64,000 nucleotides of DNA from Sphingomonas zeae (GCF_014197135.1 NZ_JACIFA010000006.1:73706-137705), one strand, 5' to 3'; positions 51,560 to 61,395 are shown, counted from the stretch's first letter. Program-made: numbers and translations. Notes: generated by a model not told the origin, from the letters alone.

Positions 51560-52339
51560 CTAGTCCAACCGCCGGACCGTAACGCGTTGATCGCAAAAGC
51601 GCGCTTCGCCGAAGACGGTCATGAAGGCGATGTCGGTCGCATCCCGACCGACGCATACCCGGGCAATCTCGTCGGCGTGCGCCATGCCGGTTGCATCGAC
51701 GAGATGCCAGCCGCCCTCCAGCCACAGCTCGGCGACCGCATGGAAATCGGGCGGGTCGACGCCCGGCGCATAGGCCGCGACGCAGCGTGCCGGTATCTCC
51801 GCAGCGCGGGCCAGCGCGACCAGAAGATGCGCATAATCGCGGCACACCCCGCTGCGCATACCGAAGGTATCGAGCGCGGTGATCGTGCCACTCGAACTGC
51901 CCGCCTGATAGGTCAGCCTGGTCTGGACCCAATCGGCCAGCGCCGCCGCCATCGTACCGCCGCTCAGCCCGGAAAAGCGCTGGCGAACGAACCCCTCCAG
52001 CCGATCCGACTCGCAATAACGGCTGGGCAACAGATAGGGGATGAGGTCGCCCGACAGCGCCCTTGCCGAGGTCGCCGCCAGCCCCTCCAGCCGGAGGACG
52101 GGGCGCTCGATCGCAACCACCGCTTCGTACCGGGCAACCAGGCCATGATCCGCACGCACCCAGCAACGCTGGCCTATCCCGTCTTCGCCCCGTACGGCGG
52201 TTACCGGGTGATCGGACCAGATGGTCAGCGACTGATGCTCCAGCCGCTGGTCGGGCGTCGCCGCCGCCTCAATCTGGAGCAGGATATCGGCCGGGCTCGT
52301 CAGGCTATAGTCGAGCGCCACCTCAATCGACAGGCGCAT
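51560..52339 (-). CDS. Transglutaminase-like cysteine protease family protein
   Basis: 259 residues. N-terminal beta-rich domain (VALDYSLTSPADILLQIEAA), then the transglutaminase core with Cys166 (SGVCRDYAHL), His200 (DFHAVAELWL) and Asp215 (LVDATG), the full triad. No signal peptide. Family members include peptidases and amide-forming enzymes; substrate unknown. Confidence 0.88.
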   Translation of the reverse strand: MRLSIEVALDYSLTSPADILLQIEAAATPDQRLEHQSLTIWSDHPVTAVRGEDGIGQRCWVRADHGLVARYEAVVAIERPVLRLEGLAATSARALSGDLIPYLLPSRYCESDRLEGFVRQRFSGLSGGTMAAALADWVQTRLTYQAGSSSGTITALDTFGMRSGVCRDYAHLLVALARAAEIPARCVAAYAPGVDPPDFHAVAELWLEGGWHLVDATGMAHADEIARVCVGRDATDIAFMTVFGEARFCDQRVTVRRLD

Positions 52340-52360
52340 CGCCGAATCCCCTTCTCACGA

Positions 52361-52393
52361 AAAAAGGCCCGGCGGACACTCCGCCGAGCCCTT
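52361..52393 (-). terminator. Terminator of the BI-1 gene
   Basis: On the minus strand: GGCTCGGCGGA pairs with TCCGCCGGGCC (one G-T pair), followed by six T residues. About 23 bp after the stop of the BI-1 family gene. Confidence 0.85.
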
Positions 52394-52415
52394 GAGATCA
52401 GTCCGTCCGATCCGA

Positions 52416-53162
52416 TCAGTCGCGGCTGGAGCCGGTCAGACGCAGGATGAACATGAACATGTTGATGAAGTCGAGATACAGGCTCAGCGCCGACATGATG
52501 ACCACGCGGTCCTGCATCGACGTGCCGCGCACCTCGTAATACATCGACTTGGTACGCTGCGTGTCATAGGCGGTCAGCCCAGCGAACAGCAGTACGCCGA
52601 CGAAGCTGATGACCAGGCCCATCGTCCCCGACTGGAGGAAGATGTTGATGATGCTGGCGACGATCAGGCCGACGAGACCGATGATCAGGAAGGTGCCGAA
52701 GGCCGACAGGTCACGCTTGGTGGTGTAGCCATAGAGGCTTAGCGCCGCGAAGCCCGCTGCGGTGGCGAAGAACGCCCCTGCGATCGAACCGCCGCTATAG
52801 ACCAGGAAGATGGTCGACAGCGACAGCCCCATGACGACCGCGAACGCCCAGAAGAGCAGCTGCATCGTCGAGGTCTTCATGCGGGTCACGCCCATGCTCA
52901 GCGCGAACACGAAGCCCAGCGGCGCGAACATGATGACATATTTCAGCGCGCCGCCATGCAGGAAGACCTGCGCGGCCATGCTGTCGCGCCCACCCCATGC
53001 GAAGAGCAGCGCGACGATACCCGTCAGCAGCACGCCCGACGTCATGTAGTTATAGACGGACAGCATGTACGAACGCAGACCCGCATCATAGGCGGTCGAG
53101 CCCGTGGTGGCGGTGGTTCCGAACGGCGCGGCGCTCGGCCGTGGATCAGACCAGTTTGCCAT
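52416..53162 (-). CDS. Bax inhibitor-1/YccA family membrane protein
   Basis: 248 residues with seven hydrophobic helices after a 25-residue cytoplasmic start. GLTAYDTQRTKSMY and DFINMFMFILRL at the end are characteristic of BI-1; the conserved Asp pair of the pH-sensing calcium-leak family is in place. ATG at 53162 with AAAGGAG upstream. Monocistronic with its own terminator. Confidence 0.93.
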   Translation of the reverse strand: MANWSDPRPSAAPFGTTATTGSTAYDAGLRSYMLSVYNYMTSGVLLTGIVALLFAWGGRDSMAAQVFLHGGALKYVIMFAPLGFVFALSMGVTRMKTSTMQLLFWAFAVVMGLSLSTIFLVYSGGSIAGAFFATAAGFAALSLYGYTTKRDLSAFGTFLIIGLVGLIVASIINIFLQSGTMGLVISFVGVLLFAGLTAYDTQRTKSMYYEVRGTSMQDRVVIMSALSLYLDFINMFMFILRLTGSSRD

Positions 53163-53285
53163 GGTGAACTATTGCTCCTTTGCCCGGCCATATGCCGGTT
53201 GATGGAAATATCGCTCTCTCCGCGACGCTTTTCAAGCACAAGAGGTTCCCGTGGCGCTTACGGAATGCGATAGACATATTTTGTC

Positions 53286-53837
53286 ATGCATCGCCTGTTC
53301 GTCGCCCTTCGCCCGCCGCGCGCCATTCGCGACCAACTCGCCGACGCCATGGACGGCGTTCCCCAGGCCCGCTGGCAGGATGACGAGCAGCTGCACCTGA
53401 CCCTGCGCTTCATCGGCGAGGTCGACCGCCCCGTGGCCGAAGACATCGCCGCCGCGCTGGGACAGGTCCATGCGCCCGCGCCCCGGTTGCGGATTTCGGG
53501 TGTCGGCACCTTCGATCGCAAAGGGCGGGTCGATACGCTTTGGGCGGGGGTCACGCCGCACGATGCGCTGATCCATCTGCACCGCAAGGTCGATCAGGCC
53601 TGCGTCCGCGCAGGGATCTCGCCCGAATCGCGGGCCTATCTGCCACACATCACGCTCGCTCGCCTGCCCGGCTCGGCCGGACGCACGCCCGAGATCGAGG
53701 GATGGCGCGCGGTCCATGCGGGCCTGTCGAGCGCGCCCTTCGCCATGGAGCATCTGGTCCTCTATCAAAGCCATCTGGGGCATGGCGGCGCATCCTATGA
53801 ACCCGTGATGCGTTGGCCGCTTGAAACCGGCGGGTAA
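53286..53837 (+). CDS. thpR: RNA 2',3'-cyclic phosphodiesterase
   Basis: 2H-phosphoesterase of the ThpR/LigT family, 183 residues. Both catalytic motifs are present: HLTL at His37 and HITL at His121. It starts RLFVALRPP as is typical. Opens 2',3'-cyclic phosphates at RNA ends. Divergent from the BI-1 gene; 40 bp before sodC. Confidence 0.92.
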   Translation: MHRLFVALRPPRAIRDQLADAMDGVPQARWQDDEQLHLTLRFIGEVDRPVAEDIAAALGQVHAPAPRLRISGVGTFDRKGRVDTLWAGVTPHDALIHLHRKVDQACVRAGISPESRAYLPHITLARLPGSAGRTPEIEGWRAVHAGLSSAPFAMEHLVLYQSHLGHGGASYEPVMRWPLETGG

Positions 53838-53876
53838 CACGCCGCAAACATCCGTATCGAACAGGGAGCTTCCGTC

Positions 53877-54413
53877 ATGAAATATCTCACGCTGTTGACC
53901 ATCGGCACCGTCGCGCTGGGCCTGGGCGCCTGCGACCAGACCAAGATGGAGACGGGCTCCCCCACGCCGAACGGCGCGAGCGCGACCGCGATGCTGAAGA
54001 CCGCGACCGGCGCGGACGCGGGCCGCGCCACCGCGACCGAGGTGGCGGGCGGGCTTCGCGTGACGCTCGACGCGATGAACGTGCCTGCGGGGATGCACGG
54101 CGTCCATGTCCACACCGTCGGCCGCTGCGACGCGCCGGACTTTACCACGGCGGGCGGCCACTGGAACCCCACGCAGCGCCAGCATGGCAGCATGAACCCG
54201 CAGGGTCCGCATGAAGGCGACATGCCCAACATGACCGTCGGCAATGACGGGCGCGGAACGCTCGGCGTCGTGCTGCCCGGTGCGACCATGGCGGGGCTGC
54301 TCGATGCGGACGGCTCGGCGATCGTGATCCATGCGGGGGCCGACGACCTCAAGACCGACCCCAGCGGCAATAGCGGCGGCCGCATCGCCTGCGGCGTGTT
54401 CCAGGCCAACTGA
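53877..54413 (+). CDS. sodC: Cu/Zn superoxide dismutase, lipoprotein
   Basis: 178 residues. Lipobox GLGAC with lipidated Cys19. Copper ligands are in GVHVHTVG and AIVIHAGADD; the zinc loop GGHWNPTQRQHGSMNPQGPHEGDMPNM carries the remaining His and Asp. Disulphide Cys pair in GRCDAPDF and GRIACGVF. Detoxifies superoxide in the periplasm. Confidence 0.95.
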   Translation: MKYLTLLTIGTVALGLGACDQTKMETGSPTPNGASATAMLKTATGADAGRATATEVAGGLRVTLDAMNVPAGMHGVHVHTVGRCDAPDFTTAGGHWNPTQRQHGSMNPQGPHEGDMPNMTVGNDGRGTLGVVLPGATMAGLLDADGSAIVIHAGADDLKTDPSGNSGGRIACGVFQAN

Positions 54414-54432
54414 GCGGGATGACCACGCCCCA

Positions 54433-55092
54433 ATGACCCCCCTGCCGACCCGCCGCTTCGGCGGATTCCTGTTCGACATGGACGGGACGATCCTGAGTTC
54501 GATCGCGTCCGCCGAACGCGCCTGGACCGCTTGGGCGACGCGGCAGGGGCTGGACGTCGCGGCGTTCCTGCCGACCATTCATGGCGTTCAGTCGGTTGAG
54601 ACGATCCGGCGGCTGAACCTGCCCGGCGTCGATCCGGTGGCGGAGGCCCATGCGCTGACCGAGGCGGAGATGCTGGATGTCGACGATGTCGACCCGATCG
54701 GCGGCGCAGGCGCATTCTTGGCCGCGCTTCCGCCCGATCGCTGGGCGATCGTGACCTCCGCGCCCAGGCGGCTGGCGGAGGTACGGCTAAAGGCGGCCGG
54801 GCTGCCGCTACCGGGCGTATTCGTGACGGCGGAGGATGCGGAGCGGAGCAAGCCTGCGCCCGATGGCTTCCTGCTGGGGGCAAAGCGGCTGGGCGTCGCG
54901 CCCCAGGATTGCCTGGCATTCGAGGACGCCCCCGCCGGGATCGCTGCGGCAGAGGCGGCGGGGATGGCGGTGGTGGTCGTCAGCCAGACGCATCGTCATC
55001 CGATGGACACCACTCATGTGATGGTGACCGATTATCGCGATCTGGCGGTGGAGTGGGATGGGGCCAGCCTGAAGTTGGACCACCGGGTTTAA
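54433..55092 (+). CDS. HAD-family sugar phosphatase / beta-phosphoglucomutase-like
   Basis: 219 residues. Nucleophile motif DMDGT with Asp15 and Asp17, motif II VTSAP, motif III Lys in ERSKPAPDGFLLGAKRLG, motif IV FEDAPAGIAAAEAAG. The helical cap after motif I fits phosphosugar phosphatases (GPP/YfbT type) rather than mutases. 20 bp after sodC. Confidence 0.88.
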   Translation: MTPLPTRRFGGFLFDMDGTILSSIASAERAWTAWATRQGLDVAAFLPTIHGVQSVETIRRLNLPGVDPVAEAHALTEAEMLDVDDVDPIGGAGAFLAALPPDRWAIVTSAPRRLAEVRLKAAGLPLPGVFVTAEDAERSKPAPDGFLLGAKRLGVAPQDCLAFEDAPAGIAAAEAAGMAVVVVSQTHRHPMDTTHVMVTDYRDLAVEWDGASLKLDHRV

Positions 55093-55139
55093 ATTACTGC
55101 CCTCACCCTCCCTACCCACCGACGATGGGCGGCCCCCTT

Positions 55140-55164
55140 CCCTCTCGCATCGGAAGAGAGAGGG
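55140..55164 (+). terminator. Weak hairpin after the HAD gene
   Basis: CCCTCTC (55140-55146) pairs with GAGAGGG (55158-55164) over an 11-base loop, between the HAD and the converging SufA-like gene. Confidence 0.35.
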
Positions 55165-55214
55165 CATCCTAACCTCCGTTCCGCCTGAACGATGGCGAAG
55201 GGGAAACCTTCACC

Positions 55215-55568
55215 TCAAACCGTAAAGCTTTCCCCGCACCCGCACGCGCCCTTGGCGTTCGGGTTCTGGAACACGAACCCGGCGGTGAAGTCGTCTTCGA
55301 CCCAATCCATGGTCGAGCCGATCAGGTACAGGATCGATCCACCGTCGACGAACAAAGTGCCGCCCGGCGTATCGATCTTCTCGTCGAACGCCTTGGCCTC
55401 GGTGACGTAATCGACCGAATAGGCCAGCCCCGAACAACCCCGGCGCGGGGTCGACAGCTTCACCCCGATCGCCCCCTCCGGCGCACGCGCCATCAGGTCG
55501 GCAATTCGTGTCTCGGCGGACGGAGTCAGGTTCAGCGCGGCGGGACGCGGGCGCAGGGTGGTCGCCAT
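55215..55568 (-). CDS. sufA: A-type iron-sulfur carrier (SufA/ErpA-like)
   Basis: 117 residues from the ATG at 55568. The three cluster ligands are Cys45 (RRGCSGL), Cys109 and Cys111 (ACGCGESF). Delivers assembled clusters to target proteins. Last gene of the suf operon, two bases after sufT. Confidence 0.92.
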   Translation of the reverse strand: MATTLRPRPAALNLTPSAETRIADLMARAPEGAIGVKLSTPRRGCSGLAYSVDYVTEAKAFDEKIDTPGGTLFVDGGSILYLIGSTMDWVEDDFTAGFVFQNPNAKGACGCGESFTV

Positions 55569-55570
55569 GG

Positions 55571-56029
55571 TCAGAGCATCCCCAATTCGAGCTTGGCATC
55601 GTCCGACATCTTCTGCGGGTCCCAGGGCGGGTCCCAGACCAGGTTGACGTCGGCGGTCGCGATCCCTGGCACCGCCGAGACGCGCAGTTCGACCTCGCCC
55701 GGCATCGACTCGGCGACCGGACAATGCGGGGTGGTCAGCGTCATGGTGACGACGGCATGGCCGCCCTCGGTCACTTCGACGCCGTAGATCAGCCCCAGGT
55801 CATAGATGTTGACCGGTATTTCGGGGTCGAAAATATCCTTCAGCGCGTCGATGATGCCGTCATACAGCGCCCCACCCGGCTGGGTCGGATCGTCGGCGGT
55901 CGGCTTTTGCGAGAGGAAGCCGGACAGGTAATCGCGCTGCCGCTCCGCCGGTGCCTCGACAACATCCTGCACGCGCGCCTTGGGCGGCTGCGCCACGCTG
56001 TCCACTTCCTCGATTCTATAATCGCTCAT
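55571..56029 (-). CDS. sufT: SufT-type iron-sulfur assembly protein (DUF59 / MIP18)
   Basis: 152 residues. DUF59 core from about 58: KDIFDPEIPVNIYDLGLIY, TMTLTTPHCPVAESMPGEVE with its conserved Cys, and VNLVWDPPWDPQKMSDDAKLELGML. An added N-terminal 55 residues is Pro/Gln-rich. Overlaps sufS by four bases (ATGA). Confidence 0.92.
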   Translation of the reverse strand: MSDYRIEEVDSVAQPPKARVQDVVEAPAERQRDYLSGFLSQKPTADDPTQPGGALYDGIIDALKDIFDPEIPVNIYDLGLIYGVEVTEGGHAVVTMTLTTPHCPVAESMPGEVELRVSAVPGIATADVNLVWDPPWDPQKMSDDAKLELGML

Positions 56030-57231
56030 CCGAAAATCCTCGTGACCCGCCGGACGCCATCCACCAGCGCCGCGACGTCATCGGGTCCGTTATATACGCC
56101 GAAACTGGCCCGTGCGGTGGCAGGCAGGCCGAGCGCGTCCATCAGCGGCTGCGCGCAGTGGTGCCCTGCGCGGATCGCTACCCGGCTCTCGTCCAATATG
56201 GTGCCGATGTCGTGGGGATGAACCCCCTCGACCGCGAAACTGACGATTCCCGCCGAGTCTTCCGGCCCCAGCAGCCGCACCGTGTTGATCGCCGACAGCC
56301 CCTCGCGCGCCTGCGCCACCAGCGCCGCCTCATGCGCATGGATCGCGTCCAACCCGATGGCCGACACATAGTCGATCGCGGCGTGCAGCCCCAACGCACC
56401 GACAATATGCGGCGTCCCCGCCTCGAACCGGCCGGGCGGCGGGGCATAGGTCGTCTTCTCGAAGCTCACCCGGTCGATCATCGATCCGCCCCCCTGATAG
56501 GGCGGCATGGCGTCGAGCAGCTCGGGCCGCGCCCACAGCACGCCGATGCCGGTCGGGCCATAGAGCTTGTGGCCAGAGAAGACATAGAAGTCGCAGTCCA
56601 GCGCCTTCACATCGACCGCGATGCGCGGCACCGCCTGGCACCCGTCGAGCAGGATCTTCGCACCGACCTCATGCGCCAGGTCGGCCGCGCGCCGCCCGTC
56701 GAGCACCGAGCCCAGCACGTTCGACACATGGCCCAGCGACACCAGCTTGTGCGCGGGCGTCAACATCCGCGCCATCGCGTCCAGATCGATGCGGTGGTCC
56801 GCCGTCAGCGGCAGCACGTCGATCGCGACGCCCAGCCGCTCGGCGACCATCTGCCACGGCACGATGTTGGAGTGGTGCTCCAGCATTGAGAGCAGGATGC
56901 GATCGCCTGCTTTCAACTGGGTCGCGGCCCAGCATTGCGCGACGAGGTTGATCCCCTCGGTCGCGCCACGCGTGAAGACGATCTCGTTCGCCGACCCCGC
57001 ACCGATGAACCGCGCCGTAGCCTCGCGCGCCTTCTCATAGGCGACGGTCATGTCGGCCGAACGCTGATAGACGCCGCGATGCACCGTGGCATAGCTGGTG
57101 TCATAGGCGCGCGTGATCGCGTCGATCACGGCTTGCGGCTTCTGCGCGGTCGCGGCGGTGTCGAGATAGGCCCAGCCGTCCGGGATCGCCGGAAAATCCG
57201 CCACCCGGTCGAGAGGCGCGGCGCTCGTCAA
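56026..57231 (-). CDS. sufS: Cysteine desulfurase SufS
   Basis: Takes sulfur from cysteine with PLP; 401 residues. Start TTG at 57231 overlaps the sufD stop (TTGA) and gives the usual SufS length and N-terminus (FPAIPDGWAYLDTAATAQKP). PLP Lys in FSGHKLYGPTGIG, active Cys in RAGHHCAQPLM. No SufE gene is seen in the window. Confidence 0.93.
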   Translation of the reverse strand: MTSAAPLDRVADFPAIPDGWAYLDTAATAQKPQAVIDAITRAYDTSYATVHRGVYQRSADMTVAYEKAREATARFIGAGSANEIVFTRGATEGINLVAQCWAATQLKAGDRILLSMLEHHSNIVPWQMVAERLGVAIDVLPLTADHRIDLDAMARMLTPAHKLVSLGHVSNVLGSVLDGRRAADLAHEVGAKILLDGCQAVPRIAVDVKALDCDFYVFSGHKLYGPTGIGVLWARPELLDAMPPYQGGGSMIDRVSFEKTTYAPPPGRFEAGTPHIVGALGLHAAIDYVSAIGLDAIHAHEAALVAQAREGLSAINTVRLLGPEDSAGIVSFAVEGVHPHDIGTILDESRVAIRAGHHCAQPLMDALGLPATARASFGVYNGPDDVAALVDGVRRVTRIFG

Positions 57232-58307
57232 AGCGCCGCCTCCAGCCAGGCGTCGGCATCCGCCGCAAAGGCTTCGCGCACCACCTCGTTGCCGATCCGG
57301 TCGATCGCATCCGCCACGAAGGCGCGGGTCAGCAGCGCCTGCGCGCGCGGCTTCGGAATGCCACGGCTCTGCATGTAGAACAGCGCCTTGGCATCCAGCT
57401 CGCCCACCGTTGCGCCATGTGCACACTTCACGTCGTCGGCGAAAATTTCCAGCTCGGGCTTCAGATTCACCGTCGCCGTCCGCTGGAGCAACAGACCGCG
57501 CAAGCTCTGTTCGCCATCGGTCTTCTGCGCATCACGCGCCACTTCGACGCGCGCGGCGAGACTCGCCTGGCTGCGATCGGCGGCGACCGCGCGCCACAGC
57601 TGATGGCTCTGGCCGTTCAGCGCGGCATGGCGCAAGGCCACGGCGCACTCCTGCTTCAATTCACCCTTGGTCAGCAGCGCGCCGCCGAACTCGGCATAGG
57701 CGCCGTCGCCGGTCTGGGTGATCCCGCCGTCGATCCGCGCGCCCATGTTCCCGGCGGCCAGGAAGGTCGCGGTCAGGCTCGCGCCCTCGCCCAGCTCGGC
57801 TTCCTCGCGCAGCGACACGAAGCCGTCGTCCTGCAACAGACGCACCGCGCGCATCAGCCGCGCCGACGCCGCCAGCTTTACTCGGGTCAGCCGGTTGGTC
57901 CAGCCGCGCCCGACATAGGTCTCATAGACCTGCGCCGCCGAATCCTCGGCCAGCACGATCTCGGCGGGCAGATGATTGGCCGCACCGCTGGCGACATGGA
58001 CGATCTGCACCGGATCGGCGACGGCGTCGCGGTCCAGCCGCAGCGACCAGCCACGGCCCAGCGCCTGGCGCCCGAGCGGGTGGTCGCTCGCGTCGATCTG
58101 AGTCAGCTGGACCGGACCGAGATGGCTGGCGCTTTCATCCAGCACGCCGTCCACGAACAACAACCGTGCGCCCGGCAGATCGAGAAAGCGATCCGCCCCC
58201 GCGACCGGCACCGCCCGCTCGCTCTCCGCCGCGCGCCGCAGCGCGTCGATATCGGCCCAGCGCCACGCCTCTTCGCGCGTCGAAGGGAGTTCCAGCGTGG
58301 TCGTCAC
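57228..58307 (-). CDS. sufD: Fe-S assembly scaffold subunit SufD
   Basis: 359 residues; GTG start overlaps the sufC stop (GTGA). Beta-helix core and conserved C-terminal part KPELEIFADDVKCAHGATVGELD with the Cys and His used at the SufB-SufD interface, then YMQSRGIPKPRAQALLTRAF. Works with SufB and SufC. Confidence 0.93.
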   Translation of the reverse strand: MTTTLELPSTREEAWRWADIDALRRAAESERAVPVAGADRFLDLPGARLLFVDGVLDESASHLGPVQLTQIDASDHPLGRQALGRGWSLRLDRDAVADPVQIVHVASGAANHLPAEIVLAEDSAAQVYETYVGRGWTNRLTRVKLAASARLMRAVRLLQDDGFVSLREEAELGEGASLTATFLAAGNMGARIDGGITQTGDGAYAEFGGALLTKGELKQECAVALRHAALNGQSHQLWRAVAADRSQASLAARVEVARDAQKTDGEQSLRGLLLQRTATVNLKPELEIFADDVKCAHGATVGELDAKALFYMQSRGIPKPRAQALLTRAFVADAIDRIGNEVVREAFAADADAWLEAAL

Positions 58308-59056
58308 GCCGCCGCTCCCTCGACGCCCGCATAGCCTTCCCGCTCCAGTTCGAGCGCGAGTTCGGGGCCGCCCGAGCGCACGATGCGGCCATCCGCCAGC
58401 ACATGCACCCGGTCGGGCTGCACATAGTCGAGCAGCCGCTGATAGTGGGTGATCAGCAACACCGCCTTGTCGGGGGCGCGCATGATCCGGTTGATGCCGT
58501 CGCCGACGATGCGCAACGCGTCGATGTCGAGGCCCGAGTCCGTTTCATCAAGGATCGCGAACTTGGGGTTCAGGATGCCCATCTGGACCATCTCGTTGCG
58601 CTTCTTTTCGCCGCCCGAGAAGCCGACATTGACCGGACGCTTGAGCATGTCTTGGTTCAGCCCCAGCCCATCGGCCTGCGCGCGGGCGAGCTTCAGGAAC
58701 TCGGCCCCCGACAGCGGCTTTTCGTCGCGCTGCCCGCGCTGCGCGTTCAGGCTCTCGCGCAGGAACTGGACGTTGGACACGCCGGGGATTTCGACCGGAT
58801 ACTGGAAGCCCAGGAACAGGCCCGCCGCAGCGCGCTCGTTCGGCTCCAGCTCGAGCAGGTCGACGCCATCGAACGTCACCGAACCCTCGGTCACTTCATA
58901 CCCCGGACGCCCGCCCAGCACATAGCCTAGCGTCGACTTGCCCGCGCCGTTCGGTCCCATGATCGCATGGACTTCGCCCGCGTTGACCTCGAGCGTCAGG
59001 CCCTTGAGGATCGGCTTGCCGTCAATCTCGGCGTGGAGGTTTTCAATTTTCAGCAT
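58304..59056 (-). CDS. sufC: Fe-S assembly ATPase SufC
   Basis: 250 residues; ATG at 59056. Walker A GPNGAGKST at 34-42, signature FSGGEKKRNEM, Walker B FAILDETDSGLD. Soluble ABC ATPase that drives SufB-SufD. 12 bp after the small membrane protein gene. Confidence 0.95.
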   Translation of the reverse strand: MLKIENLHAEIDGKPILKGLTLEVNAGEVHAIMGPNGAGKSTLGYVLGGRPGYEVTEGSVTFDGVDLLELEPNERAAAGLFLGFQYPVEIPGVSNVQFLRESLNAQRGQRDEKPLSGAEFLKLARAQADGLGLNQDMLKRPVNVGFSGGEKKRNEMVQMGILNPKFAILDETDSGLDIDALRIVGDGINRIMRAPDKAVLLITHYQRLLDYVQPDRVHVLADGRIVRSGGPELALELEREGYAGVEGAAA

Positions 59057-59068
59057 CGCATCCAACAT

Positions 59069-59359
59069 CTAAATTTGATCATGACCGCGCAAATCGCGAA
59101 CTACGTCGACAACCTTCAAACCTATCAGGGCACCTACGACCCCGAAGAGCAAAAACAATGGAGTCAAGAGCACAGCCATCAACCCCAACCCACCCGCGCC
59201 AATATAGAAGAACAAAATTGACCCGACGGGCGCAATAAATACGGCGATCATTAAAACTACTACACGCGGCAGTCTTATTGTAATATCCAGAAAAACTGCT
59301 AAAATCAGCGCAATTACCACCGCAGGAACAAACAGCGGCAAAAGCAGGATGTACGTCAC
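59069..59359 (-). CDS. Small membrane protein within the suf operon
   Basis: 96 residues with about three membrane helices ([61 protein letters not shown]) and a short basic-acidic tail. GTG start overlaps the sufB stop (GTGA), so it is a real operon member. Lower GC than sufB and sufC. No known family recognised; not a standard suf component. Confidence 0.65.
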   Translation of the reverse strand: MTYILLLPLFVPAVVIALILAVFLDITIRLPRVVVLMIAVFIAPVGSILFFYIGAGGLGLMAVLLTPLFLLFGVVGALIGLKVVDVVRDLRGHDQI

Positions 59360-60819
59360 CCAACGCTTCCTTCCAGCGAAATCCCCAACAGCTTCTGCGC
59401 CTCGACCGCGAATTCCATCGGCAACTGCTGCAAGACTTCACGCGCAAAACCGTTGACGATCAGCGCGACCGCCGCTTCCTGGTCCAGCCCGCGGCTCATC
59501 GCGTAGAAGAGCTGGTCCTCGCTGATCTTGCTGGTCGTCGCCTCATGCTCGATCTGCGCGCTTGGGTTTTTCACCTCGATATAGGGCACGGTGTGCGCGC
59601 CGCACTGGTCGCCCAGGAGCAGGCTGTCGCATTGGGTGAAGTTGCGGACATTCTCGGCGGTCGCGGCCACACGGACCAGTCCGCGATAGGTGTTGTCCGA
59701 GCGCCCGGCCGAAATCCCCTTCGACACGATGGTCGAGCGGGTATTCTTGCCGAGATGGATCATCTTGGTGCCGGTATCGGCCTGCTGGCGGTTGTTGGTG
59801 ACCGCGACCGAGTAGAACTCGCCCACCGAGCCATCGCCCGCCAGCACGCAGCTTGGGTATTTCCACGTCACCGCCGAGCCGGTTTCGACCTGGGTCCACG
59901 ACACCTTGCTGTTCTTGCCCTGGCACAGCGCGCGCTTGGTGACGAAGTTGTAGATGCCGCCGACGCCATTCTCGTCGCCCGGATACCAGTTCTGGACGGT
60001 CGAATATTTGATCTCGGCATCGTCCAGCGCGACCAGCTCGACCACCGCGGCGTGCAACTGGTTCTCGTCGCGCATCGGCGCGGTGCAGCCTTCGAGATAG
60101 GAGACATAGGCCCCCTTGTCCGCGACGATCAGCGTACGCTCGAACTGGCCCGTATTCTCCGCGTTGATGCGGAAATAGGTCGACAGCTCCATCGGGCAGC
60201 GAACGCCCTCGGGAATGTAGACGAAGGTGCCATCCGAGAAGACCGCCGAGTTGAGCGTCGCGAAGTAATTGTCACGCTGCGGCACGACCTTGCCCAGCCA
60301 CTTGCGGACCAGATCGGGATATTCCTTGATCGCCTCGGAGATCGAACGGAAGATCACCCCCGCCGCTTCCAGCTCCTTGCGGAAGGTGGTCGCGACCGAG
60401 ACGCTGTCGAACACCGCGTCGACCGCGACCTTGCGCGCGCCCTCGACGCCCGCCAGCACTTCCTGCTCGGCGATCGGGATGCCCAGCTTTTCATAGGTCC
60501 GACGGATTTCGGGATCGAGCTCGTCCAGCGACGCGATCGTCTTCTTCTGCTTGGGCTCCGCGTAGTAATACGCGTCCTGATAGTCGATCGGCGGGATATT
60601 CAGCTTGGCCCAGTCGGGCGTCTCCAGCGTCTGCCACAGGCGGAATGCCTTGAGCCGCCAGTCGAGCATCCATTCGGGCTCGCCCTTCTTGGCCGAGATA
60701 TAGCGGACCGTATCTTCGCTCAGCCCCTTGGGCGCGAAGTCCTGCTCGATGTCGGTGGCGAAGCCCCACTCATACTTCTTGTTGGCGGCGGCGAGCGCCT
60801 CTGCATTCTTCGTGGCCAT
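59356..60819 (-). CDS. sufB: Fe-S assembly scaffold SufB
   Basis: 487 residues, ATGA overlap with the regulator. Contains YKWGF-like start, [47 protein letters not shown], and the C-terminal [41 protein letters not shown] with the key Glu/Cys of the cluster site. Full length for the family. Confidence 0.95.
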   Translation of the reverse strand: MATKNAEALAAANKKYEWGFATDIEQDFAPKGLSEDTVRYISAKKGEPEWMLDWRLKAFRLWQTLETPDWAKLNIPPIDYQDAYYYAEPKQKKTIASLDELDPEIRRTYEKLGIPIAEQEVLAGVEGARKVAVDAVFDSVSVATTFRKELEAAGVIFRSISEAIKEYPDLVRKWLGKVVPQRDNYFATLNSAVFSDGTFVYIPEGVRCPMELSTYFRINAENTGQFERTLIVADKGAYVSYLEGCTAPMRDENQLHAAVVELVALDDAEIKYSTVQNWYPGDENGVGGIYNFVTKRALCQGKNSKVSWTQVETGSAVTWKYPSCVLAGDGSVGEFYSVAVTNNRQQADTGTKMIHLGKNTRSTIVSKGISAGRSDNTYRGLVRVAATAENVRNFTQCDSLLLGDQCGAHTVPYIEVKNPSAQIEHEATTSKISEDQLFYAMSRGLDQEAAVALIVNGFAREVLQQLPMEFAVEAQKLLGISLEGSVG

Positions 60820-61274
60820 CAGGCGAATACCCCCGGACGCGAGGACGCGCCCATCACTTGCGATTTAACAGGATCGGCGGCGAGCGTCGCGAGCGTCACC
60901 CCGGAAAAGGCGGCGCGTACCGCCTGATTGACGACATGCCAATGCGGTCGGACGCGACATTGCATTTCCAGGCCGCATTCATGCGCAGCGCCATCGACAC
61001 AGGCGGTCAACGCGATCGGGCCGTCCACCGCCTCGACGATATCGGCCAGGCTGATCGTGTCAGCGTCACGGGCGAGGCGGATGCCGCCGCCGGTCCCGCG
61101 TGTGCTCTCGATCAGGCCAGCGCCCGCCAGACGACTGACCAGCTTCTGCGCGGTCGGCAAAGGCACGCCTGTCTGCCCGGCCAGCAAGGTCGCATTACTC
61201 CGCCCGCCCGCACCTTCGCGCGCGGCGGCGGTCATCATCACGACCGCATAATCGGCTAGGCTGGAAAGGCGCAT
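60819..61274 (-). CDS. Rrf2-family iron-sulfur regulator of the suf operon
   Basis: 151 residues from the ATG at 61274 (GGAG upstream). Winged helix at the N-terminus ([43 protein letters not shown]). Cys92, Cys100 and Cys106 are the usual three cluster ligands, so DNA binding should respond to Fe-S supply. First gene of the suf operon; its own start is overlapped by a perfect dyad. Confidence 0.92.
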   Translation of the reverse strand: MRLSSLADYAVVMMTAAAREGAGGRSNATLLAGQTGVPLPTAQKLVSRLAGAGLIESTRGTGGGIRLARDADTISLADIVEAVDGPIALTACVDGAAHECGLEMQCRVRPHWHVVNQAVRAAFSGVTLATLAADPVKSQVMGASSRPGVFA

Positions 61275-61279
61275 GATCT

Positions 61280-61306
61280 CCAATCGGACGAATTTGATCC
61301 GATTGG
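61280..61306 (-). promoter_or_regulatory. Perfect dyad at the suf promoter, Rrf2 operator candidate
   Basis: CCAATCGGA (61280-61288) and TCCGATTGG (61298-61306) form a 9-bp perfect inverted repeat with nine bases between, just before the ATG of the Rrf2 gene. Size and position fit an autoregulatory operator. No other site like it is seen in this gap. Confidence 0.7.
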
Positions 61307-61395
61307 CAAATGGGCGCGGGGGGCCGGTTCGTCAACCGCGAATGCGCATGGGATTTTCGATGGGTGTGAGTGAGGGGGCGATGCTCTCCCACTTC

